A stretch of 47,209 nucleotides of DNA from positions 1 to 47,209 of the forward strand of contig UQJT01000017.1 in assembly GCA_900541395.1 (NCBI GenBank), written 5' to 3'. The position numbers were made by a program, and so were the translations under genes. The stretch comes from an uncultured Desulfovibrio sp. Lineage in GTDB: Bacteria; Desulfobacterota; Desulfovibrionia; Desulfovibrionales; Desulfovibrionaceae. Below, piece after piece: positions 1 to 8,572 of the stretch (its first letter is position 1; each line of letters begins with the position of its first letter). The notes below the pieces were generated by a model. The model was not told the DNA's origin and did not search any database. It saw only the letters and a program-made list of their open reading frames with translations.

Positions 1-2
1 AT

Positions 3-824
3 TCCGACGATAAACGCGCAGCAGCAGCCTCGGACTCTTGCGCCTCGGAAGCCGCCCCGTCCCTTCCCGCGAGTCCCGCCCCCGTCGACGTTATTTCCGA
101 AGCGCCGACAAGCGGGGTTGAAGACGAGCACACCAGAGCCGTGACCGCCATGTTCAGTCGCATGACTCCCTGGTACGACTTTCAGAACCATGCCTTCAGC
201 CTGGGGTTCGACTTCTGGTGGCGGCGCAACCTGGTCCGCGCCGTGGCTCCCGGCCCCACGGGAGTGGTTCTCGATCTGGCGGCGGGTACTCTGGACGTGA
301 CTCTCGCCCTCATTCGCCGTTATCCCGGCCTGCGCGTCATCGCCGCCGACATCTGCGCTCCCATGCTCGACTATGGCATGGAGCGCAAAGTGAAGCCCGA
401 TGAAAAGGAACGCATTACCCCCCTGGTGGCCGACGCCAGGCGTCTGCCCCTGCCCGACGCGTCGGTGGACGCGGTGGCCATCGCCTTCGGCATCCGCAAC
501 GTGCGCCCCCGGGCCGAGGCTCTGGCCGAAATGCACCGCGTGCTGACGCCCGGCGGTCGGGCCTGCGTGCTGGAATTCGCTCCGGTGGCCACGCCGGTCT
601 TCGGCGTCGCTTATCACTGGTACCTTAAAAACATCATGCCCAGACTGGCCAAGCTGGTCAGCAATTCCACCGAAGCCTACGACTACTTTGCGGACACCGT
701 CGTCCGCTTCCCCACGCCTCCGGCGTTCAGCGACGAACTGCGCGAGGCGGGCTTTCCTTTTGTCCAGCACTTTCCCTTCACCCTCGGCGTCGCCAATCTG
801 CATGTCGCCGTCAAGGGCGCGTAA
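3..824 (+). CDS. ubiE: UbiE/MenG-type quinone C-methyltransferase, 5' end outside window
   Basis: SAM-dependent methyltransferase of the UbiE/COQ5 family, expected to methylate demethylmenaquinone in the cytoplasm or at the inner membrane. Visible family marks are the WYDFQNHAFSLG segment, motif I DLAAGTLDVTLAL, the IAFGIRNV motif, LTPGGRACVLEF, and a C-terminal NSTEAYDYFADTVVRFP block. The first usable start codon is GTG 141, but EHTRAV just before it resembles the normal start of the family's conserved region. The frame is open back to base 3 with no ATG, GTG or TTG, so the true start most likely lies upstream of the window. The extra N-terminal stretch is rich in Ala, Ser and Pro. Motif I has Leu where the family usually has Gly (AAGTGD), a possible effect on SAM binding. 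The family assignment is firm; the start is not. Confidence 0.88.
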   Translation, partial: SDDKRAAAASDSCASEAAPSLPASPAPVDVISEAPTSGVEDEHTRAVTAMFSRMTPWYDFQNHAFSLGFDFWWRRNLVRAVAPGPTGVVLDLAAGTLDVTLALIRRYPGLRVIAADICAPMLDYGMERKVKPDEKERITPLVADARRLPLPDASVDAVAIAFGIRNVRPRAEALAEMHRVLTPGGRACVLEFAPVATPVFGVAYHWYLKNIMPRLAKLVSNSTEAYDYFADTVVRFPTPPAFSDELREAGFPFVQHFPFTLGVANLHVAVKGA

Positions 825-892
825 CTGTCGAAAAAACGACCCTCGGAGTTCCGACGCCGGGGCGGCGGCTCCGACCGCTTCCGTTATATACC

Positions 893-924
893 AAAAGGCC
901 GCCGTCCCGAGCGGGACGACGGCC
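893..924 (-). terminator. Intrinsic terminator of the chemoreceptor gene
   Basis: A 12-bp stem with one mismatch (arms 897-908 and 913-924, 4-base loop) is followed on the minus strand by TTTT. It lies between the convergent ubiE and chemoreceptor genes and may block both, but the T-run favours minus-strand termination. Confidence 0.75.
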
Positions 925-946
925 GAAAACGGTATGCGCGTAAACG

Positions 947-2584
947 CTACTCTTTCTGTTGCACGGCGGAAGCGGCCAGGGCTTTGCGTACGGACTCCAC
1001 GTACTGTTGGTCCGTGCCCTGGATATGGTGGATGAGCCAATCTTTGAGAAACTCCAGCAGTTCCATGCTGACCTTGGCCGTGCCCCCGGCCAGGGCGGCG
1101 CGGAACTCCGCTATTTTGGCCGTGAAGTTGCGATGGATGCCGATGTGCTTCTGGATGTCCGCATAGGAAGAATGGGTAAAGAACTGTTCTTCGGTACTGA
1201 AATGGGACACCGTGTAGTCGTACAGGACATCCAGAATTTCCAAAAGAGCCTGATCGGCGCGGCCCTGACGCATGGCCCGGTGGAGATCGTTGATATAGGC
1301 CACCAGCATTTTATGCTGTTGGTCGATGAGCGGAATGCCCGTGCATAGCTTATCCGTCCACTGCACCAGTCTGTCGGTGGAAGCCGCGGCCTGAACGTCG
1401 CCCGTAGCCAGGGCATGGGCGATGATTTCCAGTTCCTCCATATCGGTGGTCAAGCCCACCAGGGTGGAGGTAAAGGTTTCCATGTAGGCGGAAGTTTCCT
1501 GCGACACGGCCCGGATACGCTCCAAAGCCTGGTTGGTGCGCTGGCTGTGTTGAGCCTGCTCGGCCGTGGCCTGGGCAATGCGTTCCAGATGATCGGCGGC
1601 CTCCGCCATGCTGTGCACGATGGCCTGCATGGATTCACCGGCCGTGGTCGCCCGTTCCGCGCTTTCCACCGTACGCTCGGCGGCATGGTCTACGGCCGTC
1701 ATGGTTTCTTCGGTCTGCTTTTGAATGCTGCCCACAGCGCCGGTCACTTCGCGGGTAGCCTGCATGGTTTTTTCGGCCAGGTTGCGCACCTCGTCGGCCA
1801 CCACGGCGAAACCGCGACCGGCCTCGCCCGCCCGGGCGGCCTCAATGGCCGCGTTCAGGGCCAGCAGATTGGTTTGATCGGCCACATCATTGATAAAATT
1901 CACCACGTTGCCGATGGCCCTGGCTTTTTCGCCCAGGCTGGTCATGGCTTCTTTCAAGGCCAGGGTGCCGTCCTTGACCTCGGTTATGGATTGCACGGCC
2001 ACGCGCAGTTCTTCGGAACCGGAACGAGCGGCCTCGCGCGAGCCCTGGGCCTGCTCCGAAGCGGTGCCCGAACCGTGCGCCACATCTTCAATGCGGGCCG
2101 AAATACTGTCCATAGCTTCCCCTGTCTCGTCCAGGCTGAAGCGCTGATCTTCCACTCCCAGGGCCACCTTGCCCACCAGTTGCGAAAGCTGCCGCACCTG
2201 ACCGGCCAACGAGAGGGACAGGCGGCTGCCCTTATCCGCCACAGCGCGCATGTGTTCCATTAGTTGTTCCATTTCGGCCTGGCGACGGGAACCCTCCTCC
2301 CGCGCAATGCGCGCCTCCTCGGCGTGGGCGGCGGCTTCGGCGCGGACCTGTTCAAGCTCGCGTTCCATAAGCTCCCGCTTGGCTTCCGTCGCTGCCAGTC
2401 CGTCGCGCATGACGCGCTCGCGGGCCTTCCAGACGCGGCCGGCCGTCAGGCCCGCCGCAGCAATCAACGCGACCGCCGCAACGGCCAATCCGTACCGGGC
2501 GGACGGCGTCACGACAAACGCCGTTCCCGCCGTCAACGCCATGCCCCCGAGCAACAACGCTCCTACCCCGAATCGAGCCGACAT
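947..2584 (-). CDS. Methyl-accepting chemotaxis protein with C-terminal bacteriohemerythrin domain
   Basis: Chemoreceptor that probably signals oxygen or redox state to CheA/CheW. Two hydrophobic segments (about residues 5-25 and 31-51) are separated by only some seven residues, so there is no periplasmic sensor domain. A charged coiled coil follows (about 52-115), then the MCP signalling hairpin with the conserved tip around [18 protein letters not shown] and [15 protein letters not shown]. The last 140 residues are a bacteriohemerythrin domain with a complete di-iron ligand pattern: H424, H461, E465, H480, H484, H520 and D525. ATG 2584 is chosen because AAGGAG lies 8 bases upstream; the GTG three codons earlier sits against that site. 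DcrH of Desulfovibrio has the same C-terminal fusion but a large periplasmic part. Fusion and family are clear; the ligand is inferred. Confidence 0.93.
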   Translation of the reverse strand: MSARFGVGALLLGGMALTAGTAFVVTPSARYGLAVAAVALIAAAGLTAGRVWKARERVMRDGLAATEAKRELMERELEQVRAEAAAHAEEARIAREEGSRRQAEMEQLMEHMRAVADKGSRLSLSLAGQVRQLSQLVGKVALGVEDQRFSLDETGEAMDSISARIEDVAHGSGTASEQAQGSREAARSGSEELRVAVQSITEVKDGTLALKEAMTSLGEKARAIGNVVNFINDVADQTNLLALNAAIEAARAGEAGRGFAVVADEVRNLAEKTMQATREVTGAVGSIQKQTEETMTAVDHAAERTVESAERATTAGESMQAIVHSMAEAADHLERIAQATAEQAQHSQRTNQALERIRAVSQETSAYMETFTSTLVGLTTDMEELEIIAHALATGDVQAAASTDRLVQWTDKLCTGIPLIDQQHKMLVAYINDLHRAMRQGRADQALLEILDVLYDYTVSHFSTEEQFFTHSSYADIQKHIGIHRNFTAKIAEFRAALAGGTAKVSMELLEFLKDWLIHHIQGTDQQYVESVRKALAASAVQQKE

Positions 2585-2828
2585 GATTTCCACTCCTTTT
2601 CTTCCTCCGCGGCCGCCCGCTTCCTCATGCGGAAAACGTCGGACTTACCCCGCGCTCCCAAGGCGCCCCGGCCGGAAGTCCCCATGTTAGATGCAACAGC
2701 CTCGGCGCACAAGTACCGCCTTGACGCTTCTCGCGCCAAGGCGGCGTAGTGCTGTATCGGATGATTTGCCGGATGCTTAAGACTTGTTCCAGCCGAAAGC
2801 GGACGGATATTTCCTTGACTTATCGGAA

Positions 2829-2841
2829 AAAGCGGCCGCTT
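2829..2841 (-). terminator. Possible weak terminator after the HlyD-like gene
   Basis: AAGCGGCCGCTT, overlapping the stop codon, is followed on the minus strand by more T residues. The stem is only four pairs around a GGCC loop, so termination would be weak. Confidence 0.3.
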
Positions 2842-3712
2842 ACGGGCGGACCTGGACCGAAGCGGTAAGACCCACGCGCAGGATCACGTCGTCCGGCACG
2901 TCGCTCAGCCGTATGTTCACCGGTACCCGCTGGGCCAGGCGTATCCAGTCAAAAGTGGGTTGCACGTCGGGCAACAGATCCTCGCCCGGCGTGCCGTTGG
3001 AACGGGAAATCCCCCAGTCCAGACTTTCCACCACGCCGGACAGAGGGCGGTCCGGATAGGCCATAAGCGTCACCTCGGCCCGGCTGCCCACGGCGATACG
3101 CCGGATCAGGGTTTCACGGAAAAAGCCGGTCACCCGGAAGCTGGCCGCGTCGATAAGGGCGAACAACGGGGTGTCCGCCACGGCCTGGGCCCCGGGTTGC
3201 AGAGAGACGTTGGTCACATAGCCGTCCACCGAGGCTCGCACTTCGGTGAAGCCCAGGCGCAGCCGAGCCGTTTCCACCTCGGCCTCGGCCTGTTGTCGAG
3301 CCGCCCGGGCTCCGGCCAGAGCGGCCTGGGCTTTCTGACGGTTTTCCGCCGTGACGGCCTGGCGTTCGATACGCTCCAGAGCGTTCAGGCGATCGGTCAC
3401 GGCCGCCTGTTCGGCCTCCCGGGCGCGGGCGACGTCCAGCGCCGCCTCGGCCTCCCGCAGCGCGGCCTGATAGGTGGACGGGTCCAGGGTGAACAGCAAA
3501 TCACCGGCCTTCACGGCCTGATTGTCGACCACGGCCACATGCAACACCGGCCCGGACACGCGCGGGGCCACCAGCACCACATCGGCCTGCACCTGACCGT
3601 CACGCGTCCAGGGAGCGGACAGATGACGCCGGTAGGCATCGCAGCCCAACCACACCGCCACCGCCGCCACCGCCAGGGTCAGCCCCCAGGCGAATACTTT
3701 TTTAAGGTTCAT
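2840..3712 (-). CDS. HlyD-family periplasmic adaptor (AaeA-like)
   Basis: Membrane-fusion protein of 290 residues that should link the inner-membrane FUSC pump to the outer envelope. An N-terminal anchor (MNLKKVFAWGLTLAVAAVAVWLG) is followed by TRDGQVQADVVLVAPRVSG, the first half of a lipoyl-like domain. Then come FTLDPSTYQAALREAEAAL, an Ala/Arg/Glu-rich helical hairpin (about residues 90-150), and a second lipoyl half with a beta-barrel (VRASVDGYVTNVSLQPGA). ATG 3712 is used because it starts at the membrane anchor and overlaps the stop of the upstream DUF1656 gene by four bases (ATGA), indicating translational coupling. Upstream in-frame extensions would read through that gene. Adaptor, DUF1656 and FUSC together match the p-hydroxybenzoate efflux (Aae) layout; the substrate here is unknown. 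Confidence 0.9.
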   Translation of the reverse strand: MNLKKVFAWGLTLAVAAVAVWLGCDAYRRHLSAPWTRDGQVQADVVLVAPRVSGPVLHVAVVDNQAVKAGDLLFTLDPSTYQAALREAEAALDVARAREAEQAAVTDRLNALERIERQAVTAENRQKAQAALAGARAARQQAEAEVETARLRLGFTEVRASVDGYVTNVSLQPGAQAVADTPLFALIDAASFRVTGFFRETLIRRIAVGSRAEVTLMAYPDRPLSGVVESLDWGISRSNGTPGEDLLPDVQPTFDWIRLAQRVPVNIRLSDVPDDVILRVGLTASVQVRP

Positions 3713-3912
3713 AACCCCGCTCCGAATCTGCCCAAAAGGCAGGTGTAAATGACCACCAAAAACAAAAAGGTCCATTGATGAAAGCGAAAAAAACGGCTCA
3801 GCCGGGTGCGGTTGAGCGCCCAGGCCGAGAGGGCGGCCAGCAGGCTGCCCAGAGTTCCCGCCACCAGCCAGGGCGAGACGTAAACGCCGAAAAAGGACCA
3901 TTCGTGCGGCAC
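3709..3912 (-). CDS. DUF1656 small membrane protein (AaeX-like)
   Basis: A 67-residue protein with two membrane segments (VYVSPWLVAGTLGSLLAALSAWAL and WTFLFLVVIYTCLLGRF), typical of the DUF1656 proteins encoded beside AaeA/AaeB pumps; their role is not established. Translation starts at GTG 3912 with AAGGAG 7 bases upstream. The stop overlaps the adaptor start. It lies 262 bases downstream of the FUSC gene, and that gap carries a copy of the R1 repeat. Confidence 0.85.
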   Translation of the reverse strand: MPHEWSFFGVYVSPWLVAGTLGSLLAALSAWALNRTRLSRFFRFHQWTFLFLVVIYTCLLGRFGAGL

Positions 3913-3965
3913 GGGGCTTCTCCTTGGAGCATTTTAGGATTGAGACCATCTATCAGCCGAGACCC

Positions 3966-4114
3966 TAGATCATTTTGCTTTTGAAATTGTCCCATTTCAA
4001 AAGCGGCGCTGCCGTCATTTCGCCTGAAAAGCGTGGCTCTCAGACTCATTCGGCGCGGGCGGCCGCTCCCGCAGACGCCGGAGCGCTTGCCGTTTTCGAC
4101 AGCAAACCGCTCTA
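3966..4114. repeat. R1 dispersed repeat, copy 1 (MITE-like)
   Basis: About 149 bp matching copies at 13301 and 44597 over their whole length. The left end is CTAGATCATTTTGCTTTTG and the right end runs to CCGCTCTA; the ends are inverted repeats of each other. This copy has decayed most in its internal hairpins (GCAGACGCC instead of GCGGCCGCC). It lies between the FUSC and DUF1656 genes, inside the presumed efflux operon. Confidence 0.85.
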
Positions 4115-4174
4115 TGTTCCGGGCCATAGGTTTCACGCCTCCGCGGAGCGTTTTGACGTCAACATGCTCTGAAA

Positions 4175-6358
4175 TCAAAACGCTTCCACGGCCAACTTGT
4201 TCCAGTCGACGCGTTCGACGCTGGTCAGGTAAGTTTGCAGCGCGTCCGCGAATTCCGCGCAGGCCCGCACGTCGCGTTCCGGCGGCGCCTGGTCGAGAGC
4301 CGCCTTGACCTGGGCGTATGCCGCGCGCAGGACGGCCAGATCCGACAGCGGCTCCGCTTTCCCCGTGTCCGGCGCGAGAGCGGGAAGCTTCACGCACAGG
4401 ACGTCCAGCCCCGCGCCGCCGGCTTTGCCCCCATCCGGCATCAGGGTCAACAGCCGCCTGGACAGGCCGTAACTGTCCAGGGCCAGCAACTTGACGCTCT
4501 GCCGGTCCAACCCCTGTTCCTCCTCGTCGAAGGCGAAGGCCAGAGTCATGAGTTCCGGGGGCAGATCGCGCAACAGCTTGGCGGCCCACAGTTCCCGCGC
4601 TCGGGTCAGCAAACGTCCCGGCCCCCGTCGTCCTTCGGGCTTCGCAGCCAGTTCGCCGACGCGCAGCGCCGCCGCGCGCAAAAAACGCCGCTGCCGTTTC
4701 AGAAACAGACGGGCCGGATGCCCGCCCTGGGTCAGGTAGAAGACCAGGGCGATGAGCGCGGCGCACAGCATGAGGGTCAACGCGCCGTTGATGAACAAGG
4801 ATACGTCGAAAACGCGGACGTTGGTCAGCCCCGACAGCGCGAACCAGGGCAAGATCACGCCCGTGCGCATCACTCCCTGAGCGGGCAAATAAAAAAGGTA
4901 GGATGCGGCGAAACATACCGCGAACATGAGCGGGCCGAGCAGGCTGAAGCTCGTCATCAACGGCATGACGAGCAGGTACAGTATCCCCGCCACTACCACG
5001 CCCAGGCCGAAGGCCGCCATCACCTGCACGGGATCGATGCGCCCGGCCAGAAAGCCGACCAGCCCCACCATGAGGCTCATTTCCACAAAAGCGGTACCGG
5101 TGGAACCGGGCGGATACAGATAAATCCAAACCAGCACCGACAACCAGTACAAAACGGCGGCGTCGACCACCTGTCGCATCTGGGCCAGGGTGAACCATTC
5201 GGGTGCGTCTCCTCCCTCGGCGCGGGCGGCGCGGCGCTCGGCGCGGGTTCCGCCGCTCTCCAGCAAAAAGCGCAACGACTCCCCCAGGGCCACGGCCGTC
5301 TGCGACTGGCGGGAAAAATTGTCGCGCAGGGCGTACACGGCGTTGACCTCCAGGGGGGCGGCCGCTCTTACCGACGTCTCGTCCACGCGCAAGACCAAGT
5401 CCCGGCGTAAAATATCGTCCTCCGCGCCGCTCCTCGAAACGGAGGGAGGCACGGCTTCGGCTTGCCAGCGCGGAACTTCGTTTTCCCCTTGCCCCGTTTT
5501 TTCCCCGGCCGGACGCCAGGCGCCCAAGGCGGCGTATTGCTCGGCCAGGGCGTCCAAATCCTCGGTCAGATGCGGGAAAAAGCGCGAACGATCGGCTTCG
5601 GGCAGGCGTTCCATGCGCAGCATGAAATCCTGTTGGAGGTTGATCAACTGGCGGCTCAGCTGCAAAAACGAGGTCCATTCCGGCAGGTTGTGGCGCACCT
5701 CGTAACTTTCCAAGCGGGCGGCGGGTAACAGTCCTTCGGTAAGTTTCACCGCATCCCGGGCGGCCTGGTACAGGTTCAATTCCACCGGATTGGCCGCGTC
5801 TGCTCCGGGTGCACGCCGGGCCGCCAGCAGCCCGCCGAAACCGGCCGTTATCCGGAATACCCCGGCCTTGAGAGCCTCCAGCGACGACCGGGGCCACAAC
5901 AGCAGAGCCAATACGGTGTAGACCAGGATGCCCAGCAAAGTTTCCTGCATCCGGTCCACGGCCACGGTGAACGGCGTATCGCCGCCCCGCGACTGCACCA
6001 CAATAAGAATGGCCACAATGGCCGAGGTATAGAAGAAATAACTGCTCTGCCGACTGCGCAGGAGCAAAAAGACCATGAGCAGGATATAGAGGCAGAGCAT
6101 GACCAGCATGGGCCAGCGTAACTGTCCCCAGAAGAAATACAAAATCAGCCCGGCTGCGGCTCCGGTCACGGTACCCACCATACGCAGCAATCCCTTCTGA
6201 ATGGACTGCCCCAGGGTGGACAGACTGACCACCAGAGCGCTGAACCCGGCCCAGAAGGGCTTGTCCAGATTCCACCAAAAGGCCAGCCCGAAGGCCGCCG
6301 TGATGGACAAGGCGGATAAAAAGGCGGTGAGAAGACGACTTTGAGCGGCTTGCTGCAC
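4175..6358 (-). CDS. FUSC-family aromatic acid exporter (AaeB-like)
   Basis: Inner-membrane protein of 727 residues with the two-block layout of the FUSC/AaeB family. The first membrane block is at about 8-165 (FWWNLDKPFWAGFSALVV opens it), followed by a soluble region at about 170-385. A second block is at about 395-560 (YWLSVLVWIYLYPPGSTGTAF begins it), then a soluble tail. Such proteins export aromatic acids with a HlyD adaptor, and the adaptor and DUF1656 genes follow downstream. The only plausible start is GTG 6358, with no good ribosome site. An intrinsic terminator ends only about 42 bases upstream, leaving little room for a separate promoter. Antisense and shifted frames in this GC-rich gene are also open but show no protein features. 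Confidence 0.9.
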   Translation of the reverse strand: MQQAAQSRLLTAFLSALSITAAFGLAFWWNLDKPFWAGFSALVVSLSTLGQSIQKGLLRMVGTVTGAAAGLILYFFWGQLRWPMLVMLCLYILLMVFLLLRSRQSSYFFYTSAIVAILIVVQSRGGDTPFTVAVDRMQETLLGILVYTVLALLLWPRSSLEALKAGVFRITAGFGGLLAARRAPGADAANPVELNLYQAARDAVKLTEGLLPAARLESYEVRHNLPEWTSFLQLSRQLINLQQDFMLRMERLPEADRSRFFPHLTEDLDALAEQYAALGAWRPAGEKTGQGENEVPRWQAEAVPPSVSRSGAEDDILRRDLVLRVDETSVRAAAPLEVNAVYALRDNFSRQSQTAVALGESLRFLLESGGTRAERRAARAEGGDAPEWFTLAQMRQVVDAAVLYWLSVLVWIYLYPPGSTGTAFVEMSLMVGLVGFLAGRIDPVQVMAAFGLGVVVAGILYLLVMPLMTSFSLLGPLMFAVCFAASYLFYLPAQGVMRTGVILPWFALSGLTNVRVFDVSLFINGALTLMLCAALIALVFYLTQGGHPARLFLKRQRRFLRAAALRVGELAAKPEGRRGPGRLLTRARELWAAKLLRDLPPELMTLAFAFDEEEQGLDRQSVKLLALDSYGLSRRLLTLMPDGGKAGGAGLDVLCVKLPALAPDTGKAEPLSDLAVLRAAYAQVKAALDQAPPERDVRACAEFADALQTYLTSVERVDWNKLAVEAF

Positions 6359-6399
6359 GGTAAGTTCCGACGGGGCCCGCCGGACTGCGCCGGAGGGGC

Positions 6400-6440
6400 A
6401 AAAAAAATCCGGTACTGCCCTTGGGTGGACAGTACCGGAT
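6400..6440 (-). terminator. Strong intrinsic terminator upstream of the FUSC gene
   Basis: Perfect 11-bp stem ATCCGGTACTG / CAGTACCGGAT (6407-6417 and 6430-6440) followed on the minus strand by a run of eight T. It lies after the small membrane-protein gene that ends at 6523 and just before the FUSC start codon, so it is either that gene's terminator or an attenuator for the efflux genes. Confidence 0.88.
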
Positions 6441-6522
6441 CAGGCAGGGGGGAAGGAGTTTGTCTGCCCTCTGAACATAGTGCCCGCAACGTCCGGGCGC
6501 CATGATAGTTTGCCCGGCGGCG

Positions 6523-6909
6523 TTACAATTTCAGATCGGGCAGCCCCGCCGCCGCGTCCGAATCAGGGGTTGCCGCGGACGCCATAGCGGATACGGGGGA
6601 TGCGGCGTCCGGCGCGGGGCGGCCGGGCTTGCCCGCGGACGGCCCCAGCAACAGACGATCCAGGCCGGGTAGGGCCTCCTCCGGCATGGCCCCGGACGCG
6701 TCCGGATCGTCCTCGTTCAACGGCCGATCGGCCAAAAGGGCGTCAAGAGCTGTGGCCAGCCGGTCCAGCTCCAGGCGCACGGCCCGCTGCTGGCACATAA
6801 TGTCCCGAATCGCCCTGTCCTGCGTTTTGGTGTAATAAAACACCAGGATGAAAATACCGCAGAACACCAGAAAAAAAAACAGCAAGGCCCACGGAAACAG
6901 CCAGATCAT
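6523..6909 (-). CDS. Small membrane-anchored protein of unknown function
   Basis: A 128-residue protein with one strong N-terminal membrane segment (WLFPWALLFFFLVFCGIFILVFYY), a short helical stretch likely to coil (RAIRDIMCQQRAVRLELDRLATALDALL), and a Pro/Ala/Ser/Asp-rich tail with no recognisable domain. ATG 6909 has GGAGG 9 bases upstream and starts directly at the membrane segment; the longer frame would add a non-conserved Arg/Pro-rich leader. No family is recognised. Topology suggests a single-pass inner-membrane protein. Confidence 0.7.
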   Translation of the reverse strand: MIWLFPWALLFFFLVFCGIFILVFYYTKTQDRAIRDIMCQQRAVRLELDRLATALDALLADRPLNEDDPDASGAMPEEALPGLDRLLLGPSAGKPGRPAPDAASPVSAMASAATPDSDAAAGLPDLKL

Positions 6910-7112
6910 GATCGACAGCCTCCCCGGAAGCCGCGTGGGCGGGTTCCGGCGCTTGCCGGGCGCGCTTGCGCTCCGGAAAAGCATATTCTAAGATACCACG
7001 ATACGCGGGGTTCCGGCTTCGGCACGGCCGTCCGCGCCCCGGTCGCCCCGGCTACCGCTTCTCTTAAACGTTTTAGACTGACGGCGCAATAAAGGCCGCC
7101 CGCGGGACATTC

Positions 7113-8438
7113 ATGACCGGCACCCCTCTCCGCCCCCGTCTGTTGCTGGCCGACGCCCGGGGCCGTATTTTCGACGACCCCGATTTGCTCATGCTCTGTC
7201 GGCGCGGCCGGGAATGGGCTTTGCCCCGCCCCGACGAAATCATGCCCCTGCCGCCTGAAAGCGAACTGTTTTTGCTGCCGGGCCGGCGCGCCGTGGGGCT
7301 TGACCCCGAAAGCGGCGAAACCGTGGCCCTGGACGAACTGGCCGTGGCGGCCTTTGTGGCTCCGGCCCACACCCTGACCGGTCACCCCGTGTACGCGACC
7401 GACGACGACGCCCCCACCCTGCCCCTGTTCGCCTACGGCGCGGTGGGCATGATCGGCGACCGCTTTTACGTATGCGCCAAAAAGGTGGACGAGGACACGC
7501 GCCAGGTGTTCCGGGGCATTTCGCCCAAAAAGGTGGAAAAAGCGGCCCGCGCGCTCATGGCCCGGTTTCCGGACAACCGGCTCATGCAGCATCTCATGAG
7601 CAATTGCGTGCTGCGCTACGCTTGTCCGGCGGCCCGCAACTTGTGTTTGGGCCGTTACGAGGCCCCGCTGCCCGTGTCGCACGTATGCAACGCACGCTGC
7701 GTAGGCTGCATTTCCCACAAAAACGAGGATTCCACCGTCTGCGCCACGCCCCAGGATCGCCTGACCTTCACCCCTACGGTGGACGAGCTGGTGGAAGTGA
7801 TGCTGTACCATCAGGGCAACGAAGCCGACCCCATCTATTCCTTCGGTCAGGGCTGCGAAGGCGAGCCTCTGACCGAAGCCCGCCTGCTGGCGGACACCGT
7901 GCGCGCGTTCCGGGCCAAGGGCGGCAAGGGCACGGTCAACCTCAACTCCAACGCCTCCATGCCCGACGCCGTGGCCGAACTGGCCGAGGCGGGCCTCAGT
8001 TCGCTGCGGGTCAGCCTGAACAGCGCCCGGCCCGACGTGTACCTTCGCTATTACCGGCCCCGCAACTTCGGCTTTGCGGACGTGCGCCGCTCGATCACCG
8101 AAGCCTCGAGCCGAGGCGTGTTCGTCTCCCTCAATCTGCTCTACTTTCCCGGGGTCACCGACTGCGAGGAGGAAATCGCCGCCCTGACCGAACTGGTCAA
8201 CGCCTGCGGGGTGAACTTCATTCAGTTGCGCAACCTGAACATCGACCCCGAACTGTACCTGAATCTGCTGGACGGCGTGCCTTTCGGGCCGTCCACCGGT
8301 CTGGCCAATTTCCGCAAGCGACTGCGCAAAGCCTGCCCGGGGCTGCGTTTCGGTTACTTTAATCCCGCCGTGGACGGCCCGCGCCGCTCCCCTCCCCCCG
8401 AACCCGCGTCGGAAACCCCAGGAGAGGGACTAGCTTGA
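7113..8438 (+). CDS. Radical SAM protein of unknown substrate
   Basis: A 441-residue protein with the radical SAM cluster motif CNARCVGC (C192, C196, C199), followed by the pattern of a partial TIM barrel (YSFGQGCEGEPL, VNLNSNASMPD, LRVSLNSARPDVYLRYYRP, VSLNLLYFPGVTD). About 160 residues precede the barrel. Just upstream of the motif are three more cysteines (C165, C171, C178) in NCVLRYACPAARNLCLG, which might hold an additional cluster or metal. The C-terminus is Pro-rich and probably disordered. No partner peptide, maturase or biosynthetic gene is adjacent, so the reaction cannot be named. ATG 7113 is used; the ribosome site is weak. Confidence 0.85.
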   Translation: MTGTPLRPRLLLADARGRIFDDPDLLMLCRRGREWALPRPDEIMPLPPESELFLLPGRRAVGLDPESGETVALDELAVAAFVAPAHTLTGHPVYATDDDAPTLPLFAYGAVGMIGDRFYVCAKKVDEDTRQVFRGISPKKVEKAARALMARFPDNRLMQHLMSNCVLRYACPAARNLCLGRYEAPLPVSHVCNARCVGCISHKNEDSTVCATPQDRLTFTPTVDELVEVMLYHQGNEADPIYSFGQGCEGEPLTEARLLADTVRAFRAKGGKGTVNLNSNASMPDAVAELAEAGLSSLRVSLNSARPDVYLRYYRPRNFGFADVRRSITEASSRGVFVSLNLLYFPGVTDCEEEIAALTELVNACGVNFIQLRNLNIDPELYLNLLDGVPFGPSTGLANFRKRLRKACPGLRFGYFNPAVDGPRRSPPPEPASETPGEGLA

Positions 8439-8572
8439 CCGGTTCGGGGTTTTAGCCTACTACCCGGCGGAGTTCAAGGAGTTAGACATCATCCGCCCCG
8501 GCGTCGCCTCCCGGTTCGAAGCGGCGGTATTCGCACCGTTTCGGGTTTCATTCAATTTATACGGACACCTCT

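Noticed and set aside
2640..2710. Possible sigma-54 promoter before the chemoreceptor gene (TGTTGCAT context)
   Set aside because: The GG of the -24 element is absent at the required ten-base spacing.
2716..2744. Inverted repeat CCGCCTTG / CAAGGCGG upstream of the chemoreceptor
   Set aside because: Loop of 13 bases and no T-run; too little to call an operator or terminator.
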